A stretch of DNA of 64,000 nt from an uncultured Candidatus Melainabacteria bacterium (GTDB lineage Bacteria; Cyanobacteriota; Vampirovibrionia; Gastranaerophilales; Gastranaerophilaceae). The notes beneath the pieces are model-generated. The model was not told where the DNA came from, searched no databases, and saw nothing but the letters and a program-made list of their open reading frames with translations. The stretch is from positions 248,001 through 312,000 of the forward strand of contig CAKULF010000002.1 in the NCBI GenBank assembly GCA_934667125.1, written 5' to 3'. Positions 50,554 through 56,690 of the stretch are shown here, one piece after another. Each line of letters begins with the position of its first letter. Positions within the stretch are counted from its first letter, which is position 1. Both the position numbers and the translations under genes were made by a program.

Positions 50554-51062
50554 TGTTCGTGGCAAAATACAATAATTTGATAGTTACAATAGCTGAAACA
50601 AGGCAAGAGCTGGATAATAAGTTAGAGCTTATGAATTACGATACTATAGAAGAAACGGAAGAAAGGTATGTTTCAATTAACGGAGCGTATTTATTGGAAA
50701 GTGAAGCTCTTGAAATAATAAAGAGCGATAAGCAAAAGGAAAATACGGCTCTAGCGAAATTTGCGGTTGAAAATGGATATGTTGATTTTAAGGGCGCTCA
50801 ATTTGAAACAAATGCGCAAACTGTGGGCGATTTAACCGCTTCAATGTTACTCGTTCAACAAGCAGGGCTTGAAAGTTATTCTTGGTTAACTAAGGATGAC
50901 AAGGTTGTTGAGTTGACCTTGGAGGACTTTGGAACGCTGGGCGGTTTGATTGCGCAATATAAAGCAGGGGTTTGGAACGGGAAGTATTTAAGCAATAAAG
51001 CTCAAATTGAAAACGCTGAAACGCTTGAAGAGCTTGAAGATATTGAATTAGATTATACATAA
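50553..51062 (+). CDS. DUF4376-type fibre-associated protein
   Basis: 169 residues from ATG 50553, fused to the fibre stop. The C-terminal VENGYVDFKGAQFETNAQTV ... KAGVWNGKYLSNKAQIENAE pattern follows DUF4376 proteins found behind fibre genes; role in fibre assembly is presumed. Same A/T-rich codon style as the fibre. The longer upstream start has no ribosome site. Confidence 0.72.
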   Translation: MFVAKYNNLIVTIAETRQELDNKLELMNYDTIEETEERYVSINGAYLLESEALEIIKSDKQKENTALAKFAVENGYVDFKGAQFETNAQTVGDLTASMLLVQQAGLESYSWLTKDDKVVELTLEDFGTLGGLIAQYKAGVWNGKYLSNKAQIENAETLEELEDIELDYT

Positions 51063-51064
51063 CA

Positions 51065-51131
51065 TTTCAATATAAAAACATCCTTTTAGTCTTTGCGAAG
51101 TAATTTAATTACTTCGCTTTTTATATTGAAA
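51065..51131. terminator. Terminator within a long dyad
   Basis: Inner stem GCGAAGTAAT/ATTACTTCGC (51095-51104, 51108-51117) with T-run ends the structural operon. An outer 13-bp stem pairs 51065-51077 with 51119-51131, enclosing the terminator. The fold can act in both directions. Confidence 0.82.
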
Positions 51132-51165
51132 ATCTGGAAATGAAAAAATTTTTAGAGGTGGATTT

Positions 51166-51483
51166 ATGAATTTAAAAAAAATTTACGTCAAAATCGACGA
51201 TAAGCGCGAAAAAGTCGAAGATTTTATCGCGGACAATGTCCTGAAGCGTTGGGACGAATTAAAAAACGTTGACGATTTACGCAAAGCGGGTTCGCTTGCA
51301 GTAATTAACGCGGTCAGCGCGTACGCTATGACTTACGGTTTACCCGCATTAACGGACGACGTAAAAGAACAAATCGCAAATGCGAATGTCAAAGTTTTGA
51401 AACGTTTAAACAGGAAATTACAAAAACAGTTGAAGAAGAAGTCAAAAGGCTACATCAACAGGCATGGGGGCGAAAATGTTTAA
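51166..51483 (+). CDS. Unknown protein at start of lysis module
   Basis: 105 residues; AGAGGTGG upstream. Acidic helical first half, short hydrophobic Ala stretch (SLAVINAVSAYAMTYGLPAL), Lys-rich end. Could be a membrane-associated lysis regulator; the hydrophobic stretch is marginal. Codons return to the phage style. Confidence 0.6.
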   Translation: MNLKKIYVKIDDKREKVEDFIADNVLKRWDELKNVDDLRKAGSLAVINAVSAYAMTYGLPALTDDVKEQIANANVKVLKRLNRKLQKQLKKKSKGYINRHGGENV

Positions 51484-52033
51484 TTTTGATTTATTAGACA
51501 AGAGAAAGACATATATCGGTTTACAGTATGGAAAATCATTCATTGCAAAACAGATTCAAAAGTTTTCAAAAGAATATGCGCCGAACTCGAAAGACATTCC
51601 GACGCACGTTCTAGGTTTAAAATTCCGCTATGGCACATGGTGGATTTTTGAATCACACGCAAAAGGTTTTAAAAAATTAGGAGTTCCCGCGGGGGTTCGC
51701 CGAATGAAGCGCGAATTGTGGGAACAAATCGAAGACAAGAACGAATTTCGCGTTTATCCGATGAAATTAAAAGTTCGCAGTCTTGAAAATTACATCGGGC
51801 AACCGTACGGAACGGGCGATATAAAAGCCCTGATGAAAGCGTCAATATTTGGTACAAATGGCAAACAAAAAGACCGCGACGGGCTTATTTGTTCCGAATA
51901 TATGGCTTTGTGCAACGATAAAATTTGCAAATATTATAATTTGCCCGCTTATTGCATAACACCTGCACATTTTCAAAATTATTTTGATGAAAAAGGAATC
52001 CACGCAATAAAGGGGGGCGCAGAGTGTCAATAA
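51476..52033 (+). CDS. Permuted-papain (YiiX/NlpC-like) cysteine hydrolase
   Basis: 185 residues from ATG 51476 (GGGGGCG upstream). Candidate catalytic H44 in PTHVLGL, E59 in IFESH and C139 in LICSEYMA occur in the order histidine before cysteine, as in circularly permuted NlpC/P60 enzymes (YiiX/YaeF group). A cell-wall amidase or a protein/lipid hydrolase is possible. Position between two lysis genes favours a role in envelope breakdown or escape. Confidence 0.68.
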   Translation: MFNFDLLDKRKTYIGLQYGKSFIAKQIQKFSKEYAPNSKDIPTHVLGLKFRYGTWWIFESHAKGFKKLGVPAGVRRMKRELWEQIEDKNEFRVYPMKLKVRSLENYIGQPYGTGDIKALMKASIFGTNGKQKDRDGLICSEYMALCNDKICKYYNLPAYCITPAHFQNYFDEKGIHAIKGGAECQ

Positions 52034-52296
52034 GTTTTATTGCTTCTATTATTGCGGTAACGACCGCAGTTGTCGGACTGGTTATTCAAATATTAACGGC
52101 GGGGGTATATATCGGAAAATTAGAGGGGTTCAAAGACCTTATAAACCACCGTTTCAATGAACAAGACAAGCGTCTTGACGCGCACAACAATTTTATAACA
52201 AGGGTTTATGAATTGGAACGCAAAGACGCAGTCGAGCAAGAACAAATCAACGTTGCGAATCATCGCATAAAAGACCTTGAAAACATAATGAAATAA
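52024..52296 (+). CDS. Holin-like XhlA-type membrane protein
   Basis: 90 residues, GTG start overlapping the previous gene by 10 bases; AAAGGGGGG upstream. One N-terminal membrane helix (FIASIIAVTTAVVGLVIQIL) then a coiled coil (DKRLDAHNNFITRVYELERK). This is the inverse of the usual XhlA order (coil then helix) but similar to phage Rz/holin accessory proteins. A spanin-like role is an alternative. Confidence 0.6.
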   Translation: MSISFIASIIAVTTAVVGLVIQILTAGVYIGKLEGFKDLINHRFNEQDKRLDAHNNFITRVYELERKDAVEQEQINVANHRIKDLENIMK

Positions 52297-52306
52297 AGGA
52301 ATAAAC

Positions 52307-52762
52307 ATGTATATTTGCAAACATTTTAAGATTCAAGAACTTGTTTCAAAACAAGTTTATAACTACTTTACGGTAAAATACGGCGCGCTTTTTTGTTGGC
52401 GATTTTTTCAAGAACAGATTTTGCGCGAATTAGACAAAATCCGCGACTATCACGGGCAAGCAATAACAATCAATAATTGGAACAGGGGCGGAAGTTTAAG
52501 TCAATGCGGTTTACGTGCAAATGTTGACCCGCTTGTTAAAGCAAAATCAACCCCGTATTGTTCGGGTCATACTTTAGGAATCGCGTTTGATTTACATTCC
52601 GCAGACAATAAAAAATTATATAAAGATATTGAAATGCTAATCAAAAATGGAACTTTGAAAGCGTTTCGCAGATTAGAAAATCCACAATCAACAAAAAACG
52701 CGTGGGTACACGTTGACGGATTGCAGACAACTGATAATAAGTTTGAAGTTTTTTTGGCTTAA
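52307..52762 (+). CDS. Peptidase M15-type endolysin
   Basis: 151 residues. Zinc ligands H88 and D95 lie in SGHTLGIAFDLH and H135 in WVHVDG, the M15 (VanY/L-Ala-D-Glu peptidase) signature. No cell-wall binding domain, as in short Gram-negative-type endolysins. Followed directly by a strong terminator, so last gene of the lytic transcript. Confidence 0.87.
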   Translation: MYICKHFKIQELVSKQVYNYFTVKYGALFCWRFFQEQILRELDKIRDYHGQAITINNWNRGGSLSQCGLRANVDPLVKAKSTPYCSGHTLGIAFDLHSADNKKLYKDIEMLIKNGTLKAFRRLENPQSTKNAWVHVDGLQTTDNKFEVFLA

Positions 52763-52794
52763 ATCCTTTCTATCCACTATGTTTTGTATACATT

Positions 52795-52820
52795 AGGCTA
52801 CCTTGCGGTAGCCTTTTTTT
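52795..52820 (+). terminator. Terminator after endolysin
   Basis: Perfect 8-bp stem AGGCTACC/GGTAGCCT, loop TTGC, then seven T. Confidence 0.93.
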
Positions 52821-52875
52821 ATGTATTTTTGTTACAAAAAATTTTAAAATATTATTAAATATTAGAATATATGTA

Positions 52876-52903
52876 TTGACAAAAAATCAAATAGTGTTAT
52901 AAT
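52876..52903 (+). promoter_or_regulatory. Consensus promoter of the small-peptide gene
   Basis: TTGACA (52876-52881), 16 bases, TATAAT (52898-52903), in otherwise A/T-rich non-coding DNA. Expected start is about 63 bases before the ATG at 52973. Confidence 0.85.
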
Positions 52904-52972
52904 ATAAATATAAGGCACATTGAAATATAAATAAAGGCAAAAAGATTTAACTATCAAAGAAAGGAGGTCAAA

Positions 52973-53044
52973 ATGATAGTTGAAATCACGCTAAAAGAGA
53001 TGATAACAATCCTACTTATCATCATCTCTTTAAAGAAACTTTAA
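52973..53044 (+). CDS. 23-residue hydrophobic peptide, candidate type I toxin
   Basis: MIVEITLKEM then an ITILLIIISL membrane segment and a basic KKL end. A perfect AAGGAGGT (52961-52968) precedes the ATG. The message also carries an 11-bp perfect inverted repeat within the gene (52994-53004, 53021-53031). Size and layout (short acidic start, single hydrophobic helix, lysines last) resemble Hol_Tox/Fst-type toxins. Function is inferred only; it could also be a leader peptide. Confidence 0.55.
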   Translation: MIVEITLKEMITILLIIISLKKL

Positions 53045-53053
53045 CCGGTTTCA

Positions 53054-53088
53054 GGGGGTTAGCAACCCCCGCCTTTATTTTTATTTTA
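53054..53088 (+). terminator. Terminator of the small-peptide gene
   Basis: 7-bp stem GGGGGTT/AACCCCC (53054-53060, 53064-53070), loop AGC, then a T-rich tract. Confidence 0.88.
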
Positions 53089-53110
53089 AACTATTTTTGC
53101 AATTTTTCAA
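53083..53110 (-). promoter_or_regulatory. Opposing promoter, candidate antisense RNA
   Basis: Minus strand: TTGAAA (53105-53110), 16 bases, TAAAAT (53083-53088). A transcript starting near 53076 would run antisense through the terminator stem and the peptide gene. Confidence 0.5.
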
Positions 53111-53147
53111 GTGTTAAATAAAGAAAAATTAAGAAAGAAGCGTTGAT

Positions 53148-53318
53148 ATGAGCAATGAAGAAAAAAAAATATATACTGGGCGCGGGGGCAAACGCAATGG
53201 AGCTGGACGCCCAAAAGGAACAACAAAAGCTGAAAAAAAGAAAATGTTTTCCTTTAGATTATCAAATGAAGAAGAAAAAGCTGTTCGTGAACTTTTAAAA
53301 AAAATGCGCAATCGTTAG
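53148..53318 (+). CDS. Small GRPKG (AT-hook-like) DNA-binding protein
   Basis: 56 residues. GRGGKRNGAGRPKGTTK is a motif common at the start of small phage and plasmid regulators and contains a GRP minor-groove core; FSFRLSNEEEKAVRELLKKM then looks like an RHH-type strand and helix. Only a weak ribosome site (AAGAAAGAAG). Last gene before attR, outside the lytic operon. Confidence 0.7.
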   Translation: MSNEEKKIYTGRGGKRNGAGRPKGTTKAEKKKMFSFRLSNEEEKAVRELLKKMRNR

Positions 53319-53521
53319 AAGAACATTCTCTTTGAATATCAAGCTTTTAGCTGTTTTTGTTTTCTCAAATACGGTTTTAAAACTTCCCCACTATTTCCCC
53401 ACTTAGTGCAAATTACTTTTTAATTCTTTTAAACACTATGCACCCCTAGAAATATCATAAATACGAAGTTTGGAAGTATTTAAAAGAATTAAAAAGTAAC
53501 CAAAAAACTTGAAAAATCAGT
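53319..53521. other. Phage attachment-site arm region
   Basis: No gene. Holds the 24-bp arm repeat (53381-53404) identical to 22087-22110, and a 21-bp perfect inverted repeat (53413-53433 with 53479-53499) whose right arm nearly matches 22122-22141 by the integrase stop. Probable Int/Xis binding region of the right arm. Confidence 0.65.
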
Positions 53522-53569
53522 CTTCTAAGCAGTAGGTCATGCGTTCGAATCGCATCCAGGGTAAATTTA
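53522..53569 (+). repeat. attR core (48-bp direct repeat)
   Basis: Exact copy of 21964-22011: the original 3' half of host tRNA-Arg from the anticodon loop on, now separated from its 5' half. It is not a functional tRNA gene. Confidence 0.97.
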
Positions 53570-53571
53570 TT

Positions 53572-53597
53572 AAAGAGGTACTAAACCTCTTTTTTTA
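53572..53597 (+). terminator. Original tRNA-Arg terminator, displaced
   Basis: 7-bp stem AAAGAGG/CCTCTTT (53572-53578, 53586-53592) with a T-run. Before integration it would have followed the tRNA. Confidence 0.75.
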
Positions 53598-53616
53598 TTA
53601 CGAAATTTACCTATGG

Positions 53617-54741
53617 CTATCGAAAGATTTTAATATAGTCTTCAAACACATAGTAACGATTTCTATTAAAACCCGTCTTTTCGTCTAAAATTCCTATTTC
53701 TACAAATGTTTTTAAAAGTCCATTTGCAGTTGCAGGAGTTATGCCTAATTTTTCGCAAACAATTTTTGAATTAACTTTTGGGGTTGAATATAGTAATTCA
53801 AGTAGCTTTTGACCGTTTGTTGCTTTTTTACCAATATTCTCAAGTTTACTTTCAACTTCTTTTTTAAGTTTTATGATTTCTTCAAAAGTTTTGATACTAT
53901 TTTTTGATGTTTCAATAACTCCACTCAAGAAGAATTTCAGCCATTGAGTAATATTATTTGTTTGTTTAACCATTGAAAGTGAATCATAATAAGACATTCT
54001 ATTTCTTTCAAAAAAATCTGAAATATACAAAACAGGTTTATTCAATAATCCTGCACTTATCAAATACAAAATAATCAAAAGCCTACCGGTTCTACCGTTA
54101 CCGTCTAAAAATGGATGGATTGTTTCAAATTGATAATGAACAATCCCCGCTCTTATTATTTCAGGTACTTGCAAGTTTTCGTTATGTAAAAACTTTTCAA
54201 TATCAGTTAATAAATCCGGCAACATGTTAGGTTCTGGCGGAATAAAAAAAGCATCTTGAAGTGAAGAACCTCCAATCCAGTTTTGCGTTTTTCTAATTTC
54301 ACCAGGAGTTTTGTGTTCGCCCCTAACACCTTGCAACAAAATTTTATGAGCCTCTTTGATTAACCTCATTGAAATTGGCAATTCATTCAATCTTTCAATA
54401 GAATAATTTATTGCTTGAATATAATTTTGAACTTCGTGCCAATCGTCACGAAATTCGGGCTTAATTTGTTCAACAGGCGAAATAGCATCATCAAATGTTG
54501 TTCTTGTACCTTCAATTCTGTTTGAATTTGTAGCTTCTTTTGTTACGTACATTTTTATAAAAAATTCAATATTAGGAATCAAATCAGCATAAGAATTTAA
54601 TTTACCAAGCCATAGACTCGCATCTTGTAATAATGGCGCAAGTTCATCTAACTTCCAATCTATATCATCATTGATAAAAGACGGATTAAAAGGCTTATAA
54701 CCTTTGTGTAAAATATATGTTCCAGATTTGTATTCTTTCAC
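53617..54741 (-). CDS. Fic family AMP-transferase with inhibitory helix and winged-helix tail
   Basis: 374 residues. Fic active site HPFLDGNGRTGR at 209-220; inhibitory motif SNRIEG at 73-78 ([S/T]xxxE[G/N]) before the Fic core, so class II, self-inhibited; C-terminal winged helix (KLGITPATANGLLKTFVEIG). Transfers AMP to a target protein hydroxyl. GTG start with AAGGA upstream. Just outside attR, so host by position, though it may derive from an earlier mobile element. Confidence 0.92.
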   Translation of the reverse strand: MKEYKSGTYILHKGYKPFNPSFINDDIDWKLDELAPLLQDASLWLGKLNSYADLIPNIEFFIKMYVTKEATNSNRIEGTRTTFDDAISPVEQIKPEFRDDWHEVQNYIQAINYSIERLNELPISMRLIKEAHKILLQGVRGEHKTPGEIRKTQNWIGGSSLQDAFFIPPEPNMLPDLLTDIEKFLHNENLQVPEIIRAGIVHYQFETIHPFLDGNGRTGRLLIILYLISAGLLNKPVLYISDFFERNRMSYYDSLSMVKQTNNITQWLKFFLSGVIETSKNSIKTFEEIIKLKKEVESKLENIGKKATNGQKLLELLYSTPKVNSKIVCEKLGITPATANGLLKTFVEIGILDEKTGFNRNRYYVFEDYIKIFR

Positions 54742-54780
54742 TATAAATTATCCTTATTTTAGAAAAACTACTTTCCCTAT

Positions 54781-54810
54781 ATTATAGCATATTTTTATTA
54801 TAGTTTGCAA
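54781..54810 (-). promoter_or_regulatory. Promoter of the Fic gene
   Basis: Minus strand: TTGCAA (54805-54810), 18 bases, TATAAT (54781-54786). Confidence 0.75.
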
Positions 54811-54833
54811 AATTTCTCCATAAAATAAAGAAG

Positions 54834-55130
54834 TTAACAGGCCTCTTTTTTAAAGTCTTCACCATCTAAATATTTAATCACACGAGCAGGATTTCCAATA
54901 ACAACAGCATTTTCTCCAATCGTCACCTTGGCAAAATCGTAACATAAACCCCAATCCAAACATTCCTTTCAATGTGGACAGGTTTACAAGTGATAATATA
55001 TCTATCATAAAAATCGTGGCATTTTGCCAATTTTAACTTTATCTGCAAAAATTGTATAAATGGCGCTGAATAACCGTATTTTCGCCTAGAAAATGATTAA
55101 AAAGCTCATCAATCAAGACTAAATTAAATA
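54834..55130 (-). pseudogene. Decayed hexapeptide-repeat O-acetyltransferase
   Basis: Translating the minus strand in pieces gives GENTVIQAPFIQF, VHIERNVWIG and VTIGENAVVIGNPARVIKYL, the order found in maltose/galactoside O-acetyltransferases (LbH fold). The pieces lie in different frames: one shift near ILPR/VTIG (about 54927) and another near VIQ/APF, and a stretch of internal repeats is missing. No start codon remains. A clear pseudogene, probably host. Confidence 0.72.
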
Positions 55131-55134
55131 GCCA

Positions 55135-55581
55135 CTACACCACCAAATCCATCAAATTTTCATTAAAATATTTTTGAACAGCACCGGCGTTTTTGCTTGC
55201 CAGCGACCTATCGCTAATTCTTGGGGCAAAAATCATTCTACTTCTAAATTCGCAATCGCTTAAATCCCCCTTATTTACCATTTTCAAGCTTATAATATTC
55301 TTTTTCTCGGCTTCTTCTAAATCCTTTTTTGAATAAATTTCCTTAAACTTTCCAATAGCATGGGACTTACTATCCGCAAAACCTAGCCAATAATCAACAA
55401 CAACGTCCTTTTTTCTTCCGATATTTTTATCCATAGACGTTAAAACAAAAGTGTGATCAAGGCTTTCTCTTGATGTCGATATCGTTTCGCCCGTTTTTTT
55501 ATCAATTAAAGAAGTTTCATAATACAAACTCATTTTTTGAGAATCGATATACCCGTTAGCACACAAAACAGCATAGGACAT
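55135..55581 (-). CDS. Unknown protein, possibly a fragment
   Basis: 148 residues. Starts MSYAVLCANGYIDSQKMSLY with no ribosome site, and the upstream DNA is A/T-rich, so an N-terminal part may be missing. Mixed alpha/beta, no membrane segments. Lies in a worn region between a pseudogene and a short fragment. Family not recognised. Confidence 0.45.
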   Translation of the reverse strand: MSYAVLCANGYIDSQKMSLYYETSLIDKKTGETISTSRESLDHTFVLTSMDKNIGRKKDVVVDYWLGFADSKSHAIGKFKEIYSKKDLEEAEKKNIISLKMVNKGDLSDCEFRSRMIFAPRISDRSLASKNAGAVQKYFNENLMDLVV

Positions 55582-55718
55582 GTTTGAGCGGTTTTTCTTA
55601 ATATTCTGTCAGCTTCTTTTATTTTCTTGTTTTTAGACAAAAAAGCCATATTATTTCTTGGGGAAATTTTCATATTTTTTTTAAAAATTCTAAAGATTTT
55701 TTTTGCTTTTTGTCAGCT

Positions 55719-55928
55719 ATGGAAAGAAGCCCGATTGAGGATATTGAGATTAAAGTTCTTCTTAAAAATGCGCTGACAAATGAAATTAACGATAGAAAAA
55801 TATATATAAAAGGAATTGACGCAAGCTATAATATAGAGGGCTATAACAAATTATTCAAAAAAATCAACGAAGCGGACGAAAAAAGAGGAATATATATTTA
55901 CAAACTTTGGAATTTGTTGATAATATAG
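55719..55928 (+). CDS. Unknown short reading frame, possibly a gene remnant
   Basis: 69 residues from ATG 55719 (TTG 55710 also possible). Lys/Glu/Ile-rich, ends with hydrophobic KLWNLLII. No ribosome site. Composition looks coding, but it may be the 3' end of a lost gene. Confidence 0.35.
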   Translation: MERSPIEDIEIKVLLKNALTNEINDRKIYIKGIDASYNIEGYNKLFKKINEADEKRGIYIYKLWNLLII

Positions 55929-55957
55929 TTAAGAATACTTAATTTTAAAGGGTTTTG

Positions 55958-56683
55958 ATGAAAAAATATATTGATAGATTAATTATTAAATTTTTTGATT
56001 TTGTTTATAAAAAGCAAAATGAACGCCATCAAAAAAGGATGGAAAGCCTTAAGAAATCTATATCTACAGCCAGTTATAACGGCGAAAAGCACAGTATGAA
56101 CTCGGCTGCGACTTTAACGATTAATAATTCATCAAACCACGAGAAAAAAGCTAACCAAGAAAAAATAAAAGAAATTTTGGATAACGCTCTAAAAAGCGAG
56201 GACGGGCTTTTTAAGTATATTGAAAAATCAACAACACCGATTTATAAGATTAAATTTGCTGATAAAATATTGGCGAAAATCAATGAAACCGAAGGTTTTA
56301 TCCTCCCAAAAAAAGGCTTAAAAGCTTTATATTTGAATTTGATTTTAAATCATAAAATTTCTTTCAAAACCCCTGAAATGTTTGTTTTGAGGGATTATAA
56401 CGTTAATATTTACGCTTTTATTTATCAATTTTACAATTGGTATTGCTATAAAATGAACCTTGATGGCTTTAGCCCGAGCGCTCAAGAGCAATTTAAGAAT
56501 GTTTTTGAAATTTGCGAAACAGACAAAATTAATACTTTGACTTTTGAAGAGATTATGGAGCTGAAAGGCGCAATAAAACAGGATGTTGAGGCGATTGATT
56601 TTGTGATTAACTATGTTAAAGAAAAGGTTAAAGCAAAAGAATGTTTGGATAAAATCAAAGACGGAAAAAGCATAAATTTATAG
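55958..56683 (+). CDS. Unknown helical protein
   Basis: 241 residues, AAAGGG upstream of ATG 55958. Basic N-terminal helix (MKKYIDRLIIKFFDFVYKK), then a low-complexity Ser/Asn stretch and a helical domain (90-240) with FILPKKGLKALYLNLILNHK. No signal peptide. Seven bases before the GT-C-like gene, so probably one unit. Family not recognised. Confidence 0.65.
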   Translation: MKKYIDRLIIKFFDFVYKKQNERHQKRMESLKKSISTASYNGEKHSMNSAATLTINNSSNHEKKANQEKIKEILDNALKSEDGLFKYIEKSTTPIYKIKFADKILAKINETEGFILPKKGLKALYLNLILNHKISFKTPEMFVLRDYNVNIYAFIYQFYNWYCYKMNLDGFSPSAQEQFKNVFEICETDKINTLTFEEIMELKGAIKQDVEAIDFVINYVKEKVKAKECLDKIKDGKSINL

Positions 56684-56690
56684 GTTTAAG

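Larger units (their letters stand above)
21964..53569. mobile_element. Integrated temperate contractile-tailed prophage (31.6 kb)
   Basis: Bounded by perfect 48-bp direct repeats at tRNA-Arg. It holds integrase, repressor, early replication genes, cos-type terminase, HK97-like head, PBSX/Xkd-like contractile tail, fibre and lysis genes. No essential structural gene is visibly broken, so the element may be inducible. Its coding DNA uses more GAC/GCG/CGC codons than the flanking host genes, except the fibre genes at 49.6-51.1 kb. Confidence 0.96.

Noticed and set aside
53522..53595. A second tRNA gene at attR
   Set aside because: Only the sequence from the anticodon loop onward is present; the acceptor 5' strand and D arm are missing.
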